Shown: positions 19,801-31,800 of the stretch, one piece after another
Position numbering within the stretch: the stretch's first letter is position 1
Layout: every line of letters starts with the position of its first letter
From: Lenisia limosa
Taxonomy: Eukaryota > Breviatea
Assembly: GCA_001655205.1 (NCBI GenBank)
Contig: LPNZ01008725.1
Location: 1-37,957 of the forward strand
Direction: 5' to 3'
DNA length: 37,957 nucleotides
Notes under the pieces: generated by a model
What the model saw: only the letters and a program-made list of their open reading frames with translations
Databases searched by the model: none
What the model was told of the DNA's origin: nothing
Position numbers and translations under genes: made by a program

Positions 19801-22800
19801 GGAACTGTTGAGGAGAATTAGCTGCAATGTTATTGTCGGTATAAAACATAAGATTGTCAAATATAATTGATTTTTGTTCATTTACAAAATAAATCAAGAT
19901 TCAAATACAACAAGCAATTACCGAGTGTGTAGCTTTCAACACGCATGAGGTACATTGTCGTGATTTGGAGGGGAGCCGGCCCTCTGAGCTCGTCATTGAT
20001 GGGCTTAAACAGTAAATAAACTTCATTTGAAGTTGGATTCGATACCAACAACAGTTGACACTGTATGATATATTACATATAATATATAGTATCTCATATG
20101 CTATGATATATAGTATATATAATTAGTATATCCTCGAGTCCCTAAAAGGGGTCCATTTTTACACTTTTTTATTCTTATTATTGTTTCTTTAAGTAAACAG
20201 AACTATTTCCTTGCCCAATATTCTGACTGGCTTTAAGATAAACTCAAAACAATTCTGTCAGAATTGAAACAATGCCATTGGACTATTCTTTTACATTTAC
20301 AAAAACAAAAACAACACAAATTTTTACATTTTTACAGCCTTTTTAGGTGTTCCACGAGTCTTGGGGACGATGTGATTAAGGTGGAGAATCACAACCTTCT
20401 CACAGTCTTCAAGGTAGTAAACCCCAATATTGGACTCGAGACTTGAGCAGTTGTAGAGAAGACGCTGTTGCAAATGCACAGCACATAAGAAGTCACAATG
20501 AGATTCAATTGCGGTGAATTCAGTGGGGTCAGTTAAGGCAAGACAGTGACTAAATACAACACCACACACCTGGGTTCGCAAATAGGGTTATTTTTTACGT
20601 AATAAATTTCTAAAGCACAAAAAAATATGGCCCTTTGACCCCGCAAGGGGGGGGGGGGGGGGGGGGGGNNNNNNNNNNNNNNNNNNNNNNNNNNNNNNNN
20701 NNNNNNNNNNNNNNNNNNNNNNNNNNNNNNNNNNNNNNNNNNNNNNNNNNNNNNNNNNNNNNNNNNNNNNNNNNNNNNNNNNNNTTTCTTCAAACTCTTA
20801 TTATTGGATAGCTGGGGTGATTTTTGAAGAAAAAAAATGATAAAACCAAAAAGGGGACCCCCGGGGAAAAATTTTCAAAAATAATATTTTCCTCAATAAC
20901 TGTTCTGGACTTAGAACCTTTTAATTCTCACATTCTGGCAAAAATTGATGCTACTAAAGTTGTATAAAAACAACCGATGTAAAAATGGACCCCTTTTAGG
21001 GACTCGAGGATATTTATAATATTTATCTATCATATATTATATATTACTATATATATAGTCTACATACATATATATTATATAATATAATATATAGGTGAAG
21101 GTACATAATTGTGTCCAGTCACATTATTGTCCACTTTAAAATGTTCCGAATTTTTGACTGGGCGCAAGTATTTGGTTTCTTTTTGACCAAAATCTACCCC
21201 TTAACACACCCTTTTAAAAAAAGATTTCGAGTATTTTAACCGTAAACTGTCCTTTTCAAAATTAGTTTATTTATGTGCAAGTTTGACGACTGCTTTCACA
21301 AGATTCCTGAAAAAGTATGCTGGTTAAATCAAAAATTAATATCTTTATTCCTTGAATGATATAAAATTTACGCTGTATCACGGTATAGCGAAATCAGGAT
21401 CTACTCTTCAGTTCTTTTCACAATTGAACCAGTATTCAGAAAAATCACTTTTTTTAGAAGCAACACAAATATGAGTGGCTTCGCATTGAGGTCAGAAAAC
21501 AGAGGAAAAGGTTTGATAACCTTGCAAATCATGAAAAAATTGCATCTTTGAAGATTATTTGTGATGGCGTGGGAAGAGAAGTACCTTCATTGAGAGTCGT
21601 TCAGACAATATTGAATGTTGGAGGGGCTTATCGTTGACCCTGCCAAGACTGCTTCGCCCTTGCCAAATTCGGAGTGTGCATTTGCTCATGCCCTCCAACC
21701 TCCTCCACGAACGGCCCTNNNNNNNNNNNNNNNACCGGCTTTGATACAGCTCATTAGGTCTGCTAAAGACAAATTGTCGACTGACGAGGAAGCAAAGAAA
21801 GCGTGGGAAAGTATTGCACATGAGAGAGATGCTCTCACTGAAGCTAAGGTCAAGTTCTACCAGCAAAATTCTGTGCCCAAACTTCGCTTTTGAGCCATCT
21901 CCCAAAGCTCGCAAATCAATCGCTCTGAAGACCGAAAAACACTGGGCTGACGTCTTGTTGCAAGAGAAAAAGAAGGAAATTGCAGATCGAAAAAGTGGGG
22001 AGAACTGTTCCTTAGAATCACTATTCTTTCTTCTTCTCTAACAACATTTAGAAGCCCAAAAGCTCACAACGTTAGGAGTCAAGAAAGAGAGTGTGTTGAG
22101 GCAAGAGTAAATATGTAACATTAATTACTTTCCTTAAATATCACAATTTAGGAGTCAAAAAATGACATCGTGGAAGCAGGCCTCAGCCCAAAATTATTTA
22201 TTACATCAATATATGAATATTTATCTACAATTATCCATACGAAGGGTTTTTAATGCAAAAAAATTCAAAGAATGAAAAAGTAGACATAATAATGTGACTG
22301 GACACAATTATGTATGTATATAATGGATGTGTAGATGATTAACAGAAAAAGGTAATATTTATCACATTCATTTACACGTTAAACTAAAGTAGAACAATTT
22401 GCCTTCAGATATAAAAAGTTATCAAACATTTTTAAAGAAGAATTCGATTTAAGTCTTCCTACCATGTTTTCAAGAAGGTCAGTGAGAGTTTTAGCTCCTT
22501 GTGGACTCTCCATATGTACCTTATTTTGTAAGATATAAACCAGGTGTTCAAGTAAAAATCCATATATCTGTTGACGATGTTGATTAATATCATTTATATT
22601 ATTTCATATAGTATATATGAAGAGTGAACTGAATGAAGAGTATTAGAAACACAACACAGTCTTATTGATCCCCAAAAATTTCACTAAACGGCACCAACCA
22701 CAATAGACCGCTTGTGAATCTCTGGACTAGAGAACACTGAAATCTTCAACGGCTAAAAGAATAAATAATCAGCTAATATGGGTAGTGGTACGAATACGCA

Positions 22801-25800
22801 TTGTCACTTACTCTAGTTACTGGTTTAAAGCATAAAATGCCATCCATACCTGAGCCTTCTCGGGCAATATTCCGGAGATCAGACGTGTCCATATGGAGAC
22901 ATTTCTGTGATCATTAAAAAATTGGTGTGTTATAAACTTGTGTATTATACTTCTTAAAACTTCAAACCAATCCTGTTGGGTTAATTGTATTAACAAAGCT
23001 GCATACTCAGAAGGCGATTTGGCTAGGAATGATGAACTGTCTATGTTGGGCTTGGACTTGACAAAGATTTTGATAGCGCCAATAGGTTTCAATGTAGAGC
23101 TTAAATCATATCTAAAATTTAAATAATTATCAGTACGTGATCATTAAGACCAATATGCTTACCTTGTCACTTGCGGAGGAACGTCCAAAAGGACCACGTT
23201 ATAGGTAGTGCAACCAGATGGATTCACTTTTGTGTAGGCTTTAGGCTTTACTTGAATTGGAACGCCTTTGCAGCTGAATGCACTGGCCATGCCTAAGTAG
23301 TAAGCTATTTAACTCGATTTGTTACGAAATCTTACATTTGCTGATAAAGTCATTTGCGGACGACTCTACTGAGAACGAGACAGTTGCGGTGTATGGTTCA
23401 TCTGAACAGGAGTTGTCCTTGATCTAAGTCGGTAAATTTCTGCATTAATGCTTCTTTAAAAGCAGAGGAAATAGTGTTGAATTATTTCAAAAAATAGAAT
23501 TCAGGTGAACTTACAGTGACTTTGGCAATACATGACATTTTGCTCGATCCATTGTTGACAGTTTTCACCTACATACATGTAAATAAGTTGACTATTTGAA
23601 ACAAAAAAAATTCCTCTTTTCCAAATACTATAATGACAAGAAAATGTTGCCAAGTACTTGTTTATATACATTTCAAAAATAAAAAAGGTGAACCTAAGAA
23701 AGAATAAATCAAACTTAGATCATTAAAAATTTCTAATATTAGAATTCAATAACTGTAATATTACTTCCAATAGAAGTTCCAACTTTTAGAGTCGATTTGT
23801 CGATTGTCTTGGAATAAAACTCCGTTTTGGCAATGGTTGCGCTACCCAATTTTGCAAACTGAATAGTAGCAGTTTTGGACTGAGTGCACCGCCCTAATGG
23901 TGGTCATACACATGTTATGCTTAATAAACAGATAATAATGTTTAAACTGATAATTTAAGATGCAAAATATGTTTATTGATACGGTAGTTAATAATATCAA
24001 TGATGCCACTACGGCGCATGGATATGGGAATCCTGACTTATTCTGGAATCGCATAAAACTATGAGAATCTCAAGTAATTATATTATATATATACATGTAT
24101 ATATTTAATAGAAATACAAAGTATATCATAACAGTAGCTTTTCCTAATACCTGAAGAGAAGTAGAACTGAGTGACATCGGCTGCGACTGCTGGCTATTTG
24201 AGTAAGTAATAGGCAAATTTAACATGGACTTATCCATTAAAAAATATGTAATTTCTATCACAGAGAACATCAATTTACCATTATAGTAACACTTTAGAAA
24301 AGGCATTGAGTATTTTGGTTTTGGTTTTGAGGATTTTAACGCGAGATGAGAGTAAAGATATTAACTACAAATTACAAAATCAACTTACAATCATTCCCAT
24401 CAGGGTGTCCTTAGTGGTGGCCGATGGAACATTCATAAGCGTCACACTCATCTAATTTAGAAATTATGAAAATGGAACTTATTCAATGCTGATTCATATC
24501 AGTACAATAAAGTCTATTCAATCACTTTCCCTCATTCATCATTATTGCATAATTTACAATCCCACTGATTCATTTGGACGTAGCAAAGTGATTGGCTTCA
24601 TTCCAGGCTCAAAAACAGCTGACACTCCCCCGGATCCTTCAACTAAAAAGTTGTAATTATGAGAAAGTATTTTACATGCCATATGTTTGTCTCAACCTAG
24701 AAATGCCCCAAACCAATTAACTCATGCTTAACTATCTGTTGTTCTTTCCTAAATTGTAAATTATCACCATTTTTCAACAAATTACTATATATTCAACATG
24801 GTATTTTAATAATTTTTAATCCTACCGAATTGTTCGAATTAACCTGTCCAATTCTGAACTGAACTCCTTCTCTCCTAGAGTATCAACAGTAACCATTATG
24901 ATATAAATTTGAATAATGATATCAAACAAAATTAACTAACAAGGGTATGGCAGCAATTATCGATAAATAATAAATAAAACAAATCCACTGAAGCCTACTG
25001 CAACGTTCAACGCGCATCTCAATACTGTAGTTTGTAACATAAATGGTGTATCGCGTCTGAAAATTGTCAAATGAACAAAAAGAAGTATTTATGATTTTAA
25101 TTGCGTCATTACAATCAGGATTGCATATGAAATGGAGAATATACATGTAGCTGTTTCTCAAATGAGATAATAATTAAGCTGAGCCATAAACAGAACAGTA
25201 AGTTGTACTACAAATAATGTAAACAATGGAGGAATACATCACACCATAACCAACATTATACTTAGTAAAGATGTGATTGTTCTTGAGTTCTTTCAGAATA
25301 ACACTTGAGAGATTTTGGCGTTTGACCTGGAATCATTAATGTGAATAGTATCAGATGACCTCATTCGTATATCATTGAGGCTATTCCCCACAAGGACAGG
25401 TTGTTTTCTGAGCGCTTCATCAATTTGGGAATGCAAGGATTTAGGGAGCCACCTCTTCTCGACCTTGAATGTGAAAATTGTAAATGTTTAAAAACAAATC
25501 ACATGTTTAAATGGAAATTTCAACAAATTTTCAAGTTGAGGTTTGAATATGAAAAACCCAAAAATTGGTTTCATTTACAATTTCCAACAGGAAAACAAGC
25601 AGTTGCTCTTGGACCAGCACCCGTGTCAATGACTGAGAATGCAATGTGAAGATTATCGGCGCTACTGGCAGCATGGTACTAAATTGTTAAATGGATATAA
25701 TATAGGTAACACAAAACTTATCTTAATCCTGAAAAAACATACATTAATAAGTCCTTCAGAAGACCCGCTGATAAGCCAGAGTTTTGTCTGTTCAAAGAGG

Positions 25801-28800
25801 ACACAAGTGGTGTTGAACATGGTTCTTGCAAGAGTACTAAATATCACATTAAACACATGTTCCCAAATCAATTGGTGGTGGTCAAAAAAGGAAGATATAA
25901 TAAAAATAAAAGTTTTTTGTTTCTGATATAACTTAGAAAAAGAAAAGAGGCTTTAAATCCATCAAGGTGCAGATTGGAATTCAGGTTTTACAACATAATT
26001 AGGAGATAAATACAATATTATTGCAAACCTGTGGAATTCACTAGGGTCAAGCTGTGCAGCACTGATGAAGTCTTCTTTTTCACTGGATTGCAGAAGGCCG
26101 CTGGCAATGAACGTTTCGGCCATAGCATTCATTCCCCTAGACTCATAATTAAACCAAGGTAATTGGGAATAAGCAATTATGAATGGAACATAATTCACAA
26201 GCCTTAGATATTTGTGCATACTGTTTGACATCTTTGGCAATATCCTTCATCACTTTCATGTCAAGGTTCATTTGTTTGCACCAATTCATCACGTTGGTAT
26301 TTCCCTATGTGATCAGTGGAAAATTATGAAAACGGTTTAACTTGACTAGTTTTGTCTTTTGAACGTTTTCCATTTGTAATTCCAGTACGAAGATAAATAC
26401 CTTTTGTTTCTCTAGTTGGAACATCACCATCAATTCTCCGGCATCAAACATCCATGAATTTGTTTCTAAACCAGGTAAAATTCACTTCCTTCTTCCTTTA
26501 TATATAACTACAAACACCCAATAATTGTAATTACGGAGAATAGTATAATGTCATATAATATATATTAACCACACTATGTCTTTACGCATGTACATGTATA
26601 CCTCAGTATGTTTCTACGCATCCTACATATCAGATATACCACATACTCCCCACTTTTCATGACATTGATTTTACCTTGGGATGCAGCGATTAGTGAGGCT
26701 GCATAAACTAAAACATCAGAAGCAAACTTTACAACTTATCACAAGAAATGAAACGTTTAGTACATTTCTGAATAATATATATTGTCCATAGATTTTGGTA
26801 TATACTATATACATATGTAGTTGATTCATATAACATATTATTTCACAAAAGAACGTTCTTATATTTCCAAAAACATAATACAAATTGGGACACATAATTT
26901 CCTACTTCCGTAGGAGCACATTGGAGTTGTGTTCATCCCCATGAGGCAGGCAGCAGTCACACGGAAGTCGCTAAACAAAGCATAGTTTTTTCTGGATAAT
27001 TCCGACAAGGCAAGCCCTGTAGATTAATAAAATGAATTCCAAATAGATATGCATAACAATATATGTGTCCAACCAAACCGGTTTTGGTAAGAGTTGAACT
27101 CTCAATTGCGTCAACCTGCTGCAAGAAAACAATTGCATCATTCCATTCCTGAGTTGACACAGGGTCGATCCACTTCGGCATACTTGCGAGGGCTTCGGGA
27201 ATACCCCATGCTGCACCATTAAAATGAAATAAAATTTTGGATTGTTGGTTAGTCACATATAATACATACACATTGAAATTATATTACTGAAACACAACAT
27301 ACTTGCAATTTCAGATGCAACAGAAGTTGCAGGACTCCTCATGACTTCAGGAATGGTAAATGAAGACCGTTCTGGAGTGATTATTGAATTTTGAAACAAA
27401 GCAAAATGTCTAATATATCCACATTTATTTCGGGAGAACTTGTTTAAAAGTACAGTAACCTACCACTGAGTGATTGTTGAGAGAACATGTGGATACACGT
27501 TCCGGGTTTGGTCCGTCCAACTCGCCCCTTCCGTTGGACAGATGATGCCTTTTCGGTAAGATTTAAATTGTGACAACATTAAAGGAAGCTGTAGTTCAAT
27601 ACAATTAGACATAATGTGCAGAATCGAGAACAATAAAGGACACTTTGAAAATATTAACAATAGGATTGCAGCAAAGTCACATTGATATTAGAGTTGGATA
27701 TATAATATATGATATATTATACATATCTAATATTACNNNNNNNNNNNNNNNNNNNNNNNNNNNNNNNNNNNNNNNNNNNNNNNNNNNNNNNNNNNNNNNN
27801 NNNNNNNNNNNNNACCACGGTTTGGCTCATAAGTTGGTTTCACATTATACCCGCCATCAATAACATGTGTGAGACCTGGTTGAAGTTAATTATCAGTTCC
27901 ACATTTTAGATTAAGATAATGGTACTTCATTAACACAGCTTACTATTGATAGTGATGCTGTTTTCAACTGCATCAGTAGCAAATATGACTCGTTTGAACT
28001 GCAAAATTAATTACAATATAATAAATCCAAGATCAAGAAGAGAAATATGAATTCCCCCCTCACAGGTTCTTGTAGATCTTGAAGTTGCTTTGTCTACAGA
28101 ATTAGAAGCCGCGTTGAATAATTGAAATTGCATATCGATATGTATTTGAAAGGATATCATACTGTGTATATTCAATTGTTATTAAAAATGATTCAAAATC
28201 ATTTCATTTTATTTCAGGTCTTGCAATTATCAATTGCATACACAAATTACCTTTCTCATCCTACTTTGCCAATAATAATTTCACAGGTGAGTTGAGGACT
28301 GAGTTTTTTGAGGAGGGCTTCTGCGGCTTCGAGATTTTTCTTAGTTGCAAGGAACGCAAGAATGTCTGTAGTTTCTTTGGCATACGAAGAACTTTGATGT
28401 TAAATCAAATAAAGGGAGTAATAAAATACTCTGAGTTTAACTGGATCTGTGCAAGGCCCAAGAGATGATGTTGAGAGTCCACTGTACATGTGCTTATTTC
28501 CTCGAGATATTGGGGGTTTAAACATATTCAGGGGTTAAGGATATGACAACCACCTTGTTACGTTTCTCAGTATGATTGTGTAACATACAGAGCCATATTA
28601 TTTGGGGAGGCATGCAGAAAGCTGTGTGCACTGAGTTGGCAAATGATTGAGTAAATTAATAATTCAATATCTCATATAAGCGTGATGGGGTGGACAGTGT
28701 TGGCCGGATACAACTTTTTTCTCATTTCTTTATATGATTGAATATGTAATACATCATATTCAAAATCTTCGATTCACCAAACCAGTTCTTTTTTTTGTTT

Positions 28801-31800
28801 CCATTTGACAAGTATTACGACTTCAGAGGTCCCTTCATGGCAAGGTATCCACCTCAGCCAATTCGCCCACAAAAGCGACACCATCCGCATTCGGGAACTC
28901 AGAGCACGGGTGATTCACTTTCTATCACATCAAACATACCTGATAGTTTGGATACACTCCATGACAGTTGCCTCAATGTAGTTGAAGGGAGTTAGCTCTT
29001 GATTGCGGAATATCACATCAATCTGAAGGAATGTGAATGAGATAAAAAAGAAGAATAAGGAACAACATCCAAAAATTTGGGTGTTTATCAAAATTCTATG
29101 AAATTGATAATAAGAAATTATACAAATTGTCGATAACAATTACATACCGGCTTAGGCAGCGTTTTGATACTGTACGAGTCAACTGGCGCAATACTGGAAA
29201 AGTACTCCAAGATTGATGCATCAAGAGTTGCACTCGTGATAATGAGTTTCAATTTACTACCACTGTTTTTTCTCGCATTTAATGCCCTACATTTGAATAA
29301 ATAGAAAGACAATTTCAGAAATAAACATCATTTTGGCGATTATGCACTGATATAACAATTATTTTCCTCAAATATTTCTTTTCTTAGCAGAATTCAGTAT
29401 AATCATATTAAGCGACACCTCAAACTGTTTTATTCTGTATAGAATGAAATCTTGCTTCATGTTTCTGAAGTGAACCTCGTCCATCATAATAATCTATGGC
29501 GGAAAGTAAGACTAATAGCTGTTTTGTCTGAGTACAAATACAAAGGTTGAATGCTTGCATTACATATCTCTCATTATAACCAACTTATCCCATCCCCTCA
29601 AATGATACAATGTACTGACATACATGTATATCGCAATAAGAAATAACAAATAAGGCTTTATCTGGCCGAAGCCGTCCACAATATCACGCTTATAAGATAT
29701 TGGATTACGGTATAATATTAATTCACCCAATCATTTGCCTTCTGCACAGATATGATGATATATGGAGAAAATATCGAAAATTTAGACTTTATACATGTAG
29801 CTATATGATATGTATTGGTTGTTTGACATACTGAATAGTCGGAGAAGAGGGGGTCAATTTCACTCAGTTGTAGCATTGTGTGTTCGCGAATCATGTCGAA
29901 AGATGAAGTGGTTGCTTTGGCCGGATCTCCACGATACCTGGTGGGAAATTGTAAAAGTAAAAAACGATTTAGATGACTTTAGGGTTAGATATAACTTGTG
30001 AAATAGGTTTGAGGTTTAAAGGGTATCAAGAAAATATAATAGACAGTAATGAGAAATAAAAATAAAGATGTACATGTATCTAATACAGTTACTATATATT
30101 GTAAGAAAATAAAATAGATAGGTTAAAAATTTGCTCCTTCTCACTGTAAATCACCCGATTCGCCAACATAACAAGCACGCATAAAATCGACAATTCCTTG
30201 CCCAATGTCCTAAATTTTGAGTTAAGATTTACATGCATGGTTTCATTAAAATAATTATGTGATAATATCAAAAAAAAAATATCATATTATGTAATATACA
30301 GATTGAATATCCTACGTTTGTTCATTTGAGACAATTTCACCAATCAAAAAGGAACCCAATCCTCAGCTTACCCCCTGTGGTGTGACACATGCAACTTTGG
30401 AGTTGACAAAACGAGGGTCGGAGAGTAGTATCGGAACAAGCTGTGTTGTTTTGCCACTTCCGGTGGGTGACTCAATCATCTGTGGACAAGAATTTTAAAG
30501 ACATACATATATGATATGTATTTCAAAACGTACAAACGACGGTTCTTAGAATGCATTATTGTACAACTACAGTCGCAAATATCAATGTTAAAAGTAATTG
30601 TCAAAACTATCAAGAGAGGGCCCTCACCATTACGTTGTTAGAGTAAACCGCTTCTCGAATGTTCGGAGCATGAAATGCAACAGGCATACCCAGCTCCGCA
30701 CGTGACAACTAGATGGTTAAATTATTTCAAGTGTTCATGTTTTAAGAACTCAAAACCAAAAAAATATGGGACTTAATTACTTACCTCAGAGAGCATCATT
30801 GATAACTGTTTTGGAAAAGGGATGTTGGTATCATTGAAGATTCGTTCATTCAGTCTAACTAGACTAATTGCATACTTGAGGAGAACTATAAAATGAATGT
30901 GTAAGAGGGTAGACAATAATATGGTACAGTGCAATGATAGTTTGATTAAATAGATCATTTTATTCCGACTTTGCGAGTTCTGGTGATAATAGTCCGCCTG
31001 TTCCTTGGTAATTCCTGGTCGGTCAATCTGCTGATTGGCATTCTGTCGTTTTCTGTGGAATAATATTTGTGGTAATGTGATCCAGTCAATTGGTATACCG
31101 ACCTTTAGCTTGATACACTGATACAAATTCAAAAACAAGTCGCAATTAATTGGGTAGAGAAATAACCCGCAAACAAAAGCATTTTTTCAAAAGCCTCAGT
31201 CCGATAATCTATGAGTTGTTGCAGAATTATTCCGCATGGAAGGGACCCATCTTTAGCATGTTTGTGAAGGATCTACAAAGTTATAAATCTAAGAAGCAAG
31301 AACAAAGTTGTGGAGGGCTGAAGATAATTTTAGAACCACAACATTTGCTTACTTGGAATTTGGACTCAACTACTTGTTGTTCCTTTACAATGTAGGCTAT
31401 TCCGTCATTCGTCAGCTGATATGTTAAAAATTCCGTCATTTGTCAGCTGTTTTGTTAAAACTTAATGTAAAAACAATTGAACTGGAAAGTCAGCAGAAGA
31501 ACTGTTCCTTGGAACTATATAATGAAATCCATGCTTAAATATTGTCATTAATTTATTTCCATCCTACTTTTGTGTTCGGTATTATGAACTCAGGATCTCT
31601 GGCGGCCTCTTTAATCTTGTTAACCACTGAGTCTTCGTTGCCAATTAGGGACTTGATGCTGTTGAAGGTGGCTAGGGCTTCGAACTGCACAACTAGGTAG
31701 ATAATGATCACATCCATACAAATTTCGCAATAACTATAAGATAAAGTGTCAATCAATTGCGATTTTAGAAGTTTTGCGAACAGAGCGGATAAAAGGACAG

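Larger units (their letters stand above)
20061..22462 (-). other. 2.4-kb intron of the helicase gene carrying two transposon-like elements
   Basis: The exons on either side (22519-22463, ...TDLLENM; 20060-19922, CQLLLVSNP...) are both in phase 0 and join cleanly. All coding-like frames inside belong to the inserted elements described separately. Confidence 0.75.
25000..31415 (-). other. DExH helicase core, HA2 and OB-fold-like exons
   Basis: Motif I is MIESPTGSGKTTQLVP (exon 30479-30372). Motif II is MMDEVHFRNM (29493-29417). Motif III is ITSATLDASILEYF (29286-29148). Motif IV is TTDILAFLATKKN (28391-28265). Motif V is VIFATDAVENSITIN (27998-27944). Then THVIDGGYNVKPTYEP (27875-27814), motif VI SVQRKGRVGRTKPG (27548-27464), winged-helix and HA2 (PEALASMPKWIDP, LTKTGLALSELS, NWCKQMNLDMKVMK) and OB-fold-like VLRCALNVAERRSSVQNWTV with SGGVSAVFEPGMKPITLLRP. 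Motif II carries His-Phe where cellular DEAH proteins usually have His-Glu-Arg, and motif VI has GRVGR rather than GRAGR. The ATP-binding Lys/Thr and the DEVH acids are intact, so activity is likely. Confidence 0.9.

Noticed and set aside
23647-28200. Many TATATACATGTATA-like palindromes across the window
   Set aside because: They are scattered in AT-rich introns and look like simple-sequence background. I could not show regulatory spacing.
28795-28995. Possible helicase exon reading FPNADGVAFVGELAEVDTLP on the minus strand
   Set aside because: It resembles motif IV, but no acceptor fits its phase, and exon 28391-28265 (TTDILAFLATKKN) continues exactly in phase from 28940.
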